Of a DNA stretch of 15,435 nucleotides, positions 7,935-14,414 are shown piece by piece. Within the stretch, counting starts at the first letter, position 1. Each line of letters begins with the position of its first letter. The notes under the pieces are model-generated. The model was not told where the DNA came from, made no database searches, and saw only the letters and a program-made list of their open reading frames with translations. The translations under genes were made by a program, and so were the position numbers. This DNA comes from an uncultured Porphyromonadaceae bacterium (lineage in GTDB: Bacteria > Bacteroidota > Bacteroidia > Bacteroidales > Muribaculaceae): assembly GCA_900541555.1 (NCBI GenBank), contig UQKE01000052.1:1-15435 (forward strand), read 5' to 3'.

Positions 7935-9653
7935 ATGAAAAAAAACTTACTCCTCTGTTTGGGATTTGCTGTATTGGCGGTGTTCGGTGCAAATGCAGCC
8001 GAGCCAACGATGAATTGGGCAAAATTGATTGAGTCGGAAAGCGGGCAGGTGACGCCGGAAGACATGATTGAATCGGGCGATAAAGTTTATACTGCCGCAC
8101 GATTCCAATCGAAAAGCAACGCAGACTTGCTTGGCGTGTGCTTCGGCGATGCTTTGGACGTGGCGATCGGCGCGCAAAACAATGGCAAGTCGGGAAACTA
8201 CAACCTATTGCTTGCGCAAACGGATCGTGCCGGTGCTCCGCAATGGTATGCTTATACCAATTATGGCGATGTCTATTCCGCATCGTTGGGCGCGACATCC
8301 GATGGCGGCATTGTTGCAACGCTGATGGTGCGTCATACGAATAAAAATGAAGATGGTTCCAATCGCGTGCTTTCTGTGGTGGACGCGAAAGGCACAACTA
8401 CTGCGATGGAATTGACGTATACGGCATGGACTTATCATATCGCAGTGTTGAAATTCGCTTCCGATGGCGCGTTGGAATGGAACAAGTTGATTCCTGTCGG
8501 CGACGGTGCTAACGACTTGAAAGCATGGACAGCAATCGACGCTTCGGATAATGTTTATATAGGTGGATGCCATGTGCTTCCGTTCAGCGTCGATGGGGTT
8601 GAAATTGCATCTCCGAAAGACGACAATTCGCTATATCTCGTAAAATTGACTTCGACGGGCGATTTTGTCAAGCAATTTGCCATTACCGGAACTACCGTCA
8701 CCGACTATCTTGATGCGCTTACGATTGCCGACGAGACTGTATATGCAACAGGTCGCATCAAAGGCGACGGGACAAATTCCGCATATTTTGGCAATTTCGA
8801 GATTACACCGACTACCTACGACGATGTGTATGTGGCTGCGTTTACAACCGACCTCGAACCAAAATGGGCGAGCGTGGTTTATGCAACGCCATGGGTGGCA
8901 CCGTCTGATGGCAAAAAAACGCATACCACTCAAATAAAGGGTATCGACGTCTCAGACGGGCGCGTGTTGGTGTCGGGACTTGTCAAAGGCGGATTTTCCA
9001 CGGCCAACGACACTGATGCCGACGGCGTGAGCGCGAGCGAGCTGATCCACACCTCTTCTGCTTCCCTTGAAGGGTATGTGCTCGAATTTTCTGCAACCGA
9101 CGGCTCGTTTGACAAGGCATTGATACATGGAACGGGCATTTCCGGCTATTTTGCCGCGACTGTCAGCGACAACGATATTTATGCATGCGGCTATTCCTAC
9201 GCCTCGGGCGAAGGCGGCGTGCTTGTGAAATTTGACGAAAACGGCAACAAGCAATCTTCGTGGAATCTTGTGACGTCGTCGGGCATGATGACGGGTTTCT
9301 CAAGTTCTTTCTCGGGAAAAACGCTTTATGCCTCTTATCGCAATCGCAACGCCGATTTCAATTTTATCGGGAGCGACTTTGTCATACCGGCCACCGACGA
9401 TTGGAGCGGCGTAGTGGCTTCATTCAATGTTGCCGATATTGAATCCGGAATTGTCGCGTTGCCCGATGTCAATGGCGCTACTGTCTGCGGAATGGACGGA
9501 GCCATCCGCATTGTGTCGGAAAAAGCGGAAACGTTCAGCGTGTACGACATTGCCGGCCGGCTTGTCAAATCCGTGGTGGTCGAAGGCGAAGCGGCAATCG
9601 CCATGCCTGCGGGATTCTATGTCGTGAACGGCGAAAAGGTGATTGTGAGATAA
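7935..9653 (+). CDS. Secreted beta-propeller-like protein with T9SS/DUF6383-type C-terminus
   Basis: This 572-residue protein has a signal peptide (cleavage expected near ANA, residue 21). The body is made of repeats of the form 'D-x-x-Y/V-x-x-G' (DNVYIGG, ETVYATGR, GRVLVSG, NDIYACG, KTLYASY), alternating with 'LVKLTSTGDF' or 'LVKFDENGN' strands. This is typical of SBBP/PQQ-like propeller blades. Residues 498-572 form a compact beta domain (IRIVSEKAETFSVYDIAGRL to PAGFYVVNGEKVIVR) of the type-9-secretion sorting or DUF6383 kind. The gap to the barrel gene is 40 nt and AT-rich, with no clear promoter, and a strong terminator follows the stop. It is likely the extracellular member of the operon; what it binds is unknown. 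Confidence 0.82.
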   Translation: MKKNLLLCLGFAVLAVFGANAAEPTMNWAKLIESESGQVTPEDMIESGDKVYTAARFQSKSNADLLGVCFGDALDVAIGAQNNGKSGNYNLLLAQTDRAGAPQWYAYTNYGDVYSASLGATSDGGIVATLMVRHTNKNEDGSNRVLSVVDAKGTTTAMELTYTAWTYHIAVLKFASDGALEWNKLIPVGDGANDLKAWTAIDASDNVYIGGCHVLPFSVDGVEIASPKDDNSLYLVKLTSTGDFVKQFAITGTTVTDYLDALTIADETVYATGRIKGDGTNSAYFGNFEITPTTYDDVYVAAFTTDLEPKWASVVYATPWVAPSDGKKTHTTQIKGIDVSDGRVLVSGLVKGGFSTANDTDADGVSASELIHTSSASLEGYVLEFSATDGSFDKALIHGTGISGYFAATVSDNDIYACGYSYASGEGGVLVKFDENGNKQSSWNLVTSSGMMTGFSSSFSGKTLYASYRNRNADFNFIGSDFVIPATDDWSGVVASFNVADIESGIVALPDVNGATVCGMDGAIRIVSEKAETFSVYDIAGRLVKSVVVEGEAAIAMPAGFYVVNGEKVIVR

Positions 9654-9686
9654 ATAAGCAAATAGCCAACAGTTTTCTCTTAGCGC

Positions 9687-9732
9687 AAGGAGGCATTCCG
9701 ATGGTTTCGGGGTGTCTCCTTCCATATTTTTT
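9687..9732 (+). terminator. Terminator of the outer-membrane operon
   Basis: A stem of about 15 base pairs, including several G:T pairs, joins AAGGAGGCATTCCGA to TTCGGGGTGTCTCCTT around a TGGT-type loop. It is followed by CCATATTTTTT. It lies 34 nt after the propeller gene's stop. The AAGGAGG in the 5' arm looks like a Shine-Dalgarno site but is part of this stem. Confidence 0.85.
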
Positions 9733-9777
9733 AAGAATCCCATGGCCGGAAAACTCCAAAAAATGCAATTTTTTTTG

Positions 9778-9785
9778 TAATTTTG
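9778..9785 (+). promoter_or_regulatory. Candidate -7 box of gyrB
   Basis: TAATTTTG fits TAnnTTTG and lies just after an A/T-rich run. No TTTG is seen 19-21 nt upstream. A start of transcription near 9792 would leave almost no leader for ATG 9795, which favours the ATG at 9813. Confidence 0.4.
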
Positions 9786-9812
9786 TACGCTATTATGGCT
9801 AACAAATTTAAT

Positions 9813-11759
9813 ATGGCAGAACACAACGAAAATTATAGCGCAAGCAATATTCAAGTGCTTGAAGGTTTGGAGGCTGTGCGGAAACGTCCGGCCATGTACA
9901 TTGGCGATACCGGTCCGAAAGGATTGCATCATCTTGTCTATGAAGTTGTCGACAATTCCATAGACGAGGCATTGGCGGGCTTTGCAACTCATATAGAGGT
10001 GACAATCGGGGAAGACAATTCCATTACGGTTGTCGACAACGGACGCGGTATTCCCGTCGACAAACACGAGAAGCTCCACAAGTCGGCTCTCGAAGTGGTG
10101 TTGACGGTGCTTCATGCCGGTGGCAAGTTCGACAAGGGTTCTTATAAAGTTTCCGGCGGTTTGCACGGCGTAGGCGTTTCGTGTGTCAACGCGTTGTCGT
10201 CTTATTTGCGTGCCGAGGTGCGTCGCGACGGGCATGTCTATATGCAAGAATATGCCTACGGGCATCCGAAAGCGCCGGTTGCGATTGTCGGCGACACGAC
10301 GGAAACGGGCACGAAAGTGTTTTTCAAGCCGGATCCGACAATTTTCCAAGAAACGATTGTCTACAACTACGACACGCTTGCCAACCGTTTGCGCGACCTT
10401 GCTTTTCTCAACAAAGGCATTCATTTGACGTTGACCGATTTGCGCGTGCGCGACGATAATGGCGCTCCGAAACAAGAAGTGTTCTATTCCACCGAAGGGT
10501 TGAAGGAATTTGTGCGTTATATCGATGCCAGCAAGGAACATTTGATCGACGACATCATTTATATCAATACCGAGCGGCAGGGCATACCGGTGGAAGTGGC
10601 AATCACCTACAATACTTCGTACAACGAAAATATCTACTCTTTTGTCAATAACATAGACACGATTGAAGGCGGAACGCATCTCACGGGATTCCGTCGCGGA
10701 TTGACTTCGACGTTGAAAAAATATGCGGAAGACTCGAAAATGCTCGAAAAAGTGAAAATCGACATTTCGAGCGACGATTTCCGTGAAGGTTTGACGGCTG
10801 TGATTTCCGTGAAGGTCTTGGAGCCTCAATTTGAAGGACAGACAAAGACGAAGTTGGGCAACAATGAGGTGATAGGAGCCGTGCAAACGGCCGTCAGCGA
10901 AGCATTGCGCAACTACCTTGAAGAGCATCCCAAGCAGGCGCGCACGATTGTGGAAAAGGTGGTGCTTGCCGCGCAAGCGCGTCATGCCGCTTACAATGCC
11001 CGCATGAAAGTGCAACGCAAATCGCCGCTTTCCGGAGGCGGGTTGCCGGGGAAATTGGCGGATTGCTCTTCGCGGACAGCGGAAGATTGCGAGCTTTTCA
11101 TCGTGGAGGGCGACTCGGCCGGCGGCTCTGCAAAGCAGGGGCGCGATCGCCAATTCCAAGCGATTCTGCCATTGCGCGGAAAGATTTTGAATGTGGAGAA
11201 AGCGATGGAACACAAGGTGTTCGACAATCAGGAAATCACGAATATTTTCAAGGCGTTGGGCGTCACGATCGGAACGGAGGAAGATAGCAAAGCTCCGAAT
11301 ATTAGCAAGTTGCGCTATCATAAAATCATTATCATGACCGATGCCGATGTCGATGGCAGCCATATCGCCACCTTGTTGATGACGTTGTTCTTCCGTCGGA
11401 TGCGTCCTGTCATAGAAAATGGATATCTCTATATTGCCACGCCTCCGCTTTATAAGTGCTCGAAAGGCAATGTGGAGCGTTATTGCTGGAACGACGACCA
11501 GTTGCGCGCGTTTATCGAGGAATTTGGCAAAGGCGATGAGAAAGCCGTGAAAGTGCAGCGCTACAAAGGTCTTGGCGAGATGAATCCGGAGCAATTGTGG
11601 GAAACGACAATGGATCCGGAAAACCGCTGGCTGAAACAAGTGCAAATTTCCGATGCGGCAGAAAGCGACCGTATTTTCTCCATGCTGATGGGCGAAGACG
11701 TTGCGCCGCGCCGCGAGTTTATTGAAACGAATGCGACATACGCCAATATCGATGCTTAG
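9813..11759 (+). CDS. gyrB: DNA gyrase subunit B
   Basis: This 648-residue ATPase subunit of DNA gyrase pairs with GyrA to introduce negative supercoils. The GHKL ATPase domain shows EVVDNSIDEA (44-53), DNGRGIP (75-81) and GGLHGVGVS (115-123). The TOPRIM domain shows EGDSAGGSAKQGRDR (from 432) and the metal-binding DADVDG (510-515). PLRGKILNVEKA and YKGLGEMNPEQLW are gyrase hallmarks that separate it from ParE. The length is that of the short GyrB form without the extra insert of enteric bacteria. Start ATG 9813 is chosen because a -7 box lies at 9778-9785; ATG 9795 is in frame and would add six residues. All arginines use CGN codons. A terminator follows 26 nt after the stop. Confidence 0.98.
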   Translation: MAEHNENYSASNIQVLEGLEAVRKRPAMYIGDTGPKGLHHLVYEVVDNSIDEALAGFATHIEVTIGEDNSITVVDNGRGIPVDKHEKLHKSALEVVLTVLHAGGKFDKGSYKVSGGLHGVGVSCVNALSSYLRAEVRRDGHVYMQEYAYGHPKAPVAIVGDTTETGTKVFFKPDPTIFQETIVYNYDTLANRLRDLAFLNKGIHLTLTDLRVRDDNGAPKQEVFYSTEGLKEFVRYIDASKEHLIDDIIYINTERQGIPVEVAITYNTSYNENIYSFVNNIDTIEGGTHLTGFRRGLTSTLKKYAEDSKMLEKVKIDISSDDFREGLTAVISVKVLEPQFEGQTKTKLGNNEVIGAVQTAVSEALRNYLEEHPKQARTIVEKVVLAAQARHAAYNARMKVQRKSPLSGGGLPGKLADCSSRTAEDCELFIVEGDSAGGSAKQGRDRQFQAILPLRGKILNVEKAMEHKVFDNQEITNIFKALGVTIGTEEDSKAPNISKLRYHKIIIMTDADVDGSHIATLLMTLFFRRMRPVIENGYLYIATPPLYKCSKGNVERYCWNDDQLRAFIEEFGKGDEKAVKVQRYKGLGEMNPEQLWETTMDPENRWLKQVQISDAAESDRIFSMLMGEDVAPRREFIETNATYANIDA

Positions 11760-11785
11760 TTATCGATTGGGGTATTGAATATGAT

Positions 11786-11817
11786 GAAGGTGTGCCGAAA
11801 AGCGCACCTTCTTTTTT
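11786..11817 (+). terminator. Rho-independent terminator of gyrB
   Basis: GAAGGTGTGC pairs with GCGCACCTTC (one G:T pair) around loop CGAAAA, followed by six T. It lies 26 nt downstream of the gyrB stop. Confidence 0.92.
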
Positions 11818-11854
11818 GCACCACATAAAACTTTTTGGTTCATCCGTGCCTATA

Positions 11855-11894
11855 TCGCCGTTGGTACGGCGACAAGAAGCATTGCCGGAAGAGG
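11855..11894. repeat. Hairpin repeat, copy C (left flank of the toxin-antitoxin module)
   Basis: These 40 bases are identical to 12993-13032 in the same orientation. They hold a perfect 7-bp hairpin TCGCCGT/ACGGCGA with loop TGGT, then GACAAGAAGCATTGCC, which resembles the tails of copies A, B and D. The preceding CCTATA also matches copies A and B. Confidence 0.85.
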
Positions 11895-11958
11895 CTTTAT
11901 TCGAGGTTGCAACTTTCCTGCCTTGATATTATTGACTTTTCCAATCCGTAGAGGATTG

Positions 11959-11990
11959 TTTGCTAATTTGGAAACAAAGTATTATCTTTG
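11959..11990 (+). promoter_or_regulatory. Promoter of the toxin-antitoxin operon with candidate operator
   Basis: TTTG (11959-11962), a 20-nt spacer and TATCTTTG (11983-11990) match the Bacteroidetes consensus fully. An inverted repeat CAAAG-TATTAT-CTTTG (11975-11990) covers the -7 box. It is well placed to be the site where the antitoxin represses its own operon. Confidence 0.75.
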
Positions 11991-12010
11991 CGAACGTAAC
12001 AAGGATCGTA

Positions 12011-12352
12011 ATGAATGAGCGGACAATAACAGTAATATTAAGCGAGGAAGCAAATTCTTTTGTAAGGCAACAGCCTTTCAAGGCACAACAGAAGATAGCG
12101 TACAATATCAGAAAGTTGCAAAGTGGTCTGATGGAAAAGGAACTTTTCAAAAAGTTGGATAACTCTGAGATATGGGAGTTGCGGACGCTCTTCAATGGAA
12201 TTTGTTACCGTTTGTTTGCTTTTTGGGACACAGAAACAAAGGCTTTGGTAGTAGCTACTCATGGGATAGTGAAAAAAACGCAGAAAACGCCTAAAAAGGA
12301 AATAGAAAAGGCGGAGAGAATAAGAAAAGAGTATTTTAACAATAAAAAATAA
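12011..12352 (+). CDS. Type II toxin, HigB/Gp49-like (RelE/ParE fold)
   Basis: This 113-residue basic protein has the layout of the phage-derived Gp49-like (DUF891) HigB toxins. WELR lies at 55-58, a central strand pair RLFAFWDTETKALVVATHGI at 67-86, and the family signature HGIVKKTQKTP at 84-94. A lysine-rich C-terminal helix, EIEKAERIRKEY, follows. Such toxins are ribosome-dependent mRNA interferases. The start at 12011 is the first ATG after the mapped promoter. The antitoxin gene begins 5 nt after its stop, in the toxin-first order usual for HigBA. Base composition looks more A/T-rich than the neighbours. Four of seven arginines use AGA/AGG, unlike gyrB, so recent transfer is likely. Confidence 0.88.
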   Translation: MNERTITVILSEEANSFVRQQPFKAQQKIAYNIRKLQSGLMEKELFKKLDNSEIWELRTLFNGICYRLFAFWDTETKALVVATHGIVKKTQKTPKKEIEKAERIRKEYFNNKK

Positions 12353-12357
12353 AGGCT

Positions 12358-12690
12358 ATGGCAAATATGAAATTCACACCGGCAGACGAGTTGATAGACG
12401 ACGTGTGGGGTAAGGTTGGCACCCCGGAGCGTGATGCAATGGAAGCGCAGCTCAAAGAGGATATGCAAGCCTACTTTGTCGGTGAAGCGATCAAAAAGGC
12501 ACGTCTCAAACAAAACCTCACGCAGGAGGAATTAGGCAAAAGGTTAGGCGTGAAGCGCTCTCAAATTTGCAAGTTGGAAAGCGGAAAAAGTTCTATTACC
12601 CTTTCCACGATGAGCAGGGTGTTTCAAGCTTTGGGCATTGCAACGGCTACGCTCGATTTGGGTATAGGCGGAAAGGTCGCGTTGTGGTAG
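12358..12690 (+). CDS. Antitoxin, XRE-family helix-turn-helix (HigA-like)
   Basis: This 110-residue protein has an N-terminal region (1-43) of the toxin-binding type and a Cro/C1-type helix-turn-helix at about 44-95: KKARLKQNLTQEELGKRLGV, then SQICKLESGKSSITLSTMSR. It should bind the toxin to neutralise it and bind DNA to repress the operon; the palindrome over the -7 box at 11975-11990 is a possible site. It uses codons avoided in gyrB (two TTA, two AGG), as its partner does. A terminator lies 22 nt after the stop, which closes a two-gene operon. Confidence 0.9.
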   Translation: MANMKFTPADELIDDVWGKVGTPERDAMEAQLKEDMQAYFVGEAIKKARLKQNLTQEELGKRLGVKRSQICKLESGKSSITLSTMSRVFQALGIATATLDLGIGGKVALW

Positions 12691-12711
12691 CATGAAGCAG
12701 AAGCAATGACG

Positions 12712-12742
12712 AGGAGGATGTTTTTTGTATCCTCCTTTTTTT
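12712..12742 (+). terminator. Rho-independent terminator of the toxin-antitoxin operon
   Basis: A perfect 8-bp stem AGGAGGAT/ATCCTCCT closes a 9-nt loop (GTTTTTTGT) and is followed by six T. Confidence 0.9.
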
Positions 12743-12889
12743 ATGGGATAGTTTTGGAATTGCACTTTTCTATTTCGCGCTTTGCGGGTGCGCGCTGTTA
12801 AAGGCGGATACATAGCAAAGTCTACCTCTGTTGCGTGATAGCGTGTTAATAGAGGAGAAAGATTTTTTTGTCAGGAAAAGACAACGGGG

Positions 12890-12955
12890 TTCCCCTATTT
12901 GCTTCGCAAACAGAGGAAGACATTGCTACGTTTTCGACCTTTCAATTTCAATTAT
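12890..12955. repeat. Hairpin repeat, copy D
   Basis: The outer arms TTCCCCT (12890-12896) and AGAGGAA (12912-12918) match copy A. The inner tip is different but still a hairpin, TTTGC/GCAAA with loop TTC (12898-12910). The tail, GACATTGC followed by CGTTTTCG and a T/A-rich stretch, parallels the tail of copy A. Confidence 0.75.
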
Positions 12956-12992
12956 AAAAACACAGCAGTCTCCGTAGAACGCTACGCCTTGT

Positions 12993-13032
12993 TCGCCGTT
13001 GGTACGGCGACAAGAAGCATTGCCGGAAGAGG
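12993..13032. repeat. Hairpin repeat, copy E (right flank of the toxin-antitoxin module)
   Basis: Identical over 40 bases to copy C at 11855-11894, in direct orientation, about 1.1 kb apart. The same 7-bp hairpin with loop TGGT is present. The preceding GCCTTGT is a diverged form of the GCCTATA before copy C. Confidence 0.85.
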
Positions 13033-13095
13033 TTTAGGATTAATGGTTTAGGTGCTTGTTGCAAACGCTCTCGTTAATTGAGTAGTGCTTTTTCG

Positions 13096-13168
13096 TGGAG
13101 CATAGCGGACTCGAACCGCTTACCTCAACACTGCCAGTGTTGCGCTCTACCAGATGAGCTAATGCCCC
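13096..13168 (-). tRNA. tRNA-Ala (anticodon GGC)
   Basis: Read on the minus strand, the acceptor GGGGCAT/ATGCTCC (one G:U pair) closes a standard cloverleaf. The D arm is GCTCATCTGGTAGAGC. The anticodon stem CAACA/TGTTG has loop CTGGCAG, giving anticodon GGC. The T arm has GGTTCGAGTCC. The discriminator is A and CCA is not encoded. It lies 47 nt downstream of ychF on the same strand, with no visible promoter of its own and no clear terminator after it. It may be processed from the ychF transcript. Confidence 0.96.
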
Positions 13169-13173
13169 GTGGC

Positions 13174-13196
13174 GTTTCAATTGTTCGGATTGAAAC
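13174..13196 (-). other. Hairpin between ychF and tRNA-Ala
   Basis: A perfect 8-bp inverted repeat GTTTCAAT/ATTGAAAC with a 7-nt loop lies between the ychF stop and the tRNA 5' end. There is no T-run on the minus-strand side, so it is not a normal intrinsic terminator. It could be an RNA-processing or stabilising structure. Confidence 0.5.
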
Positions 13197-13215
13197 TTGT
13201 TGCGTGGAAGCGTGG

Positions 13216-14319
13216 TCAGACATTGAAGCGGAAGTGCATGATGTCGCCGTCTTGTACCACGTAGTCCTTTCCTTCAATGCCGATTTTTCCGGCTTCGCGG
13301 CATTGCGCTTCGCCGCCAAGCCGCACATAGTCGTCGTATTTGATCACTTCGGCCCGAATAAATCCTTTTTCAAAATCGGAATGGATGATTCCGGCGCATT
13401 GCGGCGCTTTGCTGCCTTTCATGTATGTCCATGCTTTCACTTCAAGCGGGCCGGCCGTGAAATATGTTTCGAGATTGAGCAGGTGGAATGCAGCCCGAAT
13501 GAGGCGGGACACGCCCGATTCTTTCAAGCCGATTTCGTCGAGAAACATTTGTCGCTCTTCGTAGCTTTCGAATTCTGCAATTTCAGATTCCGTTTGCGCG
13601 GCGACAATCAGGATTTCGGCATTTTCGTTTTTGACGGCTTCCCGCACCATGTCGACGTATTTGTTTCCGGCGACGGCCGATTGGTCGTCGACGTTGCATA
13701 CGTAGAGTATCGGCTTGTTGGTCAGCAAAAACAAATCATGGGCGCAATGTTGCTCGTCTTTTGTTTCAAATTGCACGGTGCGGGCGGGTTGCCCTTGTTC
13801 GAGGGCTTCCTTGTAGCGACGCAACACTTCGTATTGTATCTTTGCTTGCTTGTCGCCTCCTGTTTGCGCTTGCTTTTGCACGCGTGTGATCCGGCTTTCG
13901 ATTGTTTCAAGGTCTTTCAGCATCAGTTCGCAATCGATGATTTCTTTGTCGCGAACGGGATCGACCGAGCCGTCGACGTGTACCACGTTCGGATCGTCGA
14001 AACAGCGCAACACATGAATGATGGCATCTGTTTCCCGAATGTTTGCAAGAAATTTGTTGCCTAAGCCTTCGCCCTTCGATGCGCCTTTCACCAATCCTGC
14101 GATGTCGACAATTTCCACCGTGGCCGGCACGATGCGTTGCGGGCTGACGATGGCCGCAAGTTTGTTGAGCCGCTCGTCGGGGACGGTGATGACGCCTACG
14201 TTTGGCTCAATGGTGCAAAACGGGAAATTGGCGGATTGCGCCTTGGCGTTCGACAAACAGTTGAATAGGGTGGACTTGCCGACGTTAGGCAGTCCGACTA
14301 TGCCGCATTGTAAAGACAT
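13216..14319 (-). CDS. ychF: Redox-related translation GTPase/ATPase YchF (OLA1 family)
   Basis: This 367-residue P-loop protein is the usual YchF length. G1 is GLPNVGKST (9-17) and G3 is DIAGLVKGAS (72-81). At the G4 position the sequence is NVDD (209-212) in place of NKxD, the change that lets this family bind ATP over GTP. A coiled-coil insert (about 130-175) precedes it, and the C-terminal TGS domain is at about 280-365. YchF associates with ribosomes and is linked to stress response and translation of leaderless mRNAs in other bacteria. The start follows a Bacteroidetes promoter and a leader hairpin. The tRNA-Ala gene comes 47 nt downstream on the same strand. Confidence 0.97.
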   Translation of the reverse strand: MSLQCGIVGLPNVGKSTLFNCLSNAKAQSANFPFCTIEPNVGVITVPDERLNKLAAIVSPQRIVPATVEIVDIAGLVKGASKGEGLGNKFLANIRETDAIIHVLRCFDDPNVVHVDGSVDPVRDKEIIDCELMLKDLETIESRITRVQKQAQTGGDKQAKIQYEVLRRYKEALEQGQPARTVQFETKDEQHCAHDLFLLTNKPILYVCNVDDQSAVAGNKYVDMVREAVKNENAEILIVAAQTESEIAEFESYEERQMFLDEIGLKESGVSRLIRAAFHLLNLETYFTAGPLEVKAWTYMKGSKAPQCAGIIHSDFEKGFIRAEVIKYDDYVRLGGEAQCREAGKIGIEGKDYVVQDGDIMHFRFNV

Positions 14320-14343
14320 GATTTGTTTCGTTTTTAAGTTGCA

Positions 14344-14372
14344 ACAGCCGGTTCCCGTTTGCGGGCGGCTGT
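14344..14372 (-). promoter_or_regulatory. Leader hairpin of ychF
   Basis: ACAGCCG/CGGCTGT (7 bp) encloses an inner CCCG/CGGG stem with loop TTTG and a 3-nt bulge. It lies between the predicted transcription start (about 14378) and the ATG at 14319. It has no following T-run. It may affect mRNA stability or translation. Confidence 0.45.
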
Positions 14373-14383
14373 GTTTTCGAGTG

Positions 14384-14414
14384 CAAAGGTAGGAATTTTT
14401 CCGTGAGCATCAGA
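14384..14414 (-). promoter_or_regulatory. Promoter of ychF
   Basis: On the minus strand the -7 box TACCTTTG (14384-14391) is perfect. The -33 position has TCTG (14411-14414) at a 19-nt spacing, one mismatch from TTTG. The -33 box overlaps the end of the upstream gene at 14410. Confidence 0.6.

Larger units (their letters stand above)
12743..13095. other. Intergenic region with repeats D and E
   Basis: These 353 bases contain no gene I can support. They hold hairpin repeats D and E, spaced much like A and B at the left end of the window. I see no promoter or terminator for the flanking tRNA-Ala on the minus strand. Confidence 0.6.

Noticed and set aside
9687..9693. AAGGAGG resembling a Shine-Dalgarno site
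   Set aside because: It is one arm of the operon terminator, has no start codon at the right distance, and this phylum rarely uses such sites.
9420..11645. 741-codon open frame on the minus strand opposite gyrB
   Set aside because: It is in exact codon register with gyrB, has no promoter, and its translation shows no domain; it is explained by codon bias.
13078..14064. 328-codon open frame on the plus strand opposite ychF and tRNA-Ala
   Set aside because: It is codon-aligned with ychF and runs through the tRNA gene.
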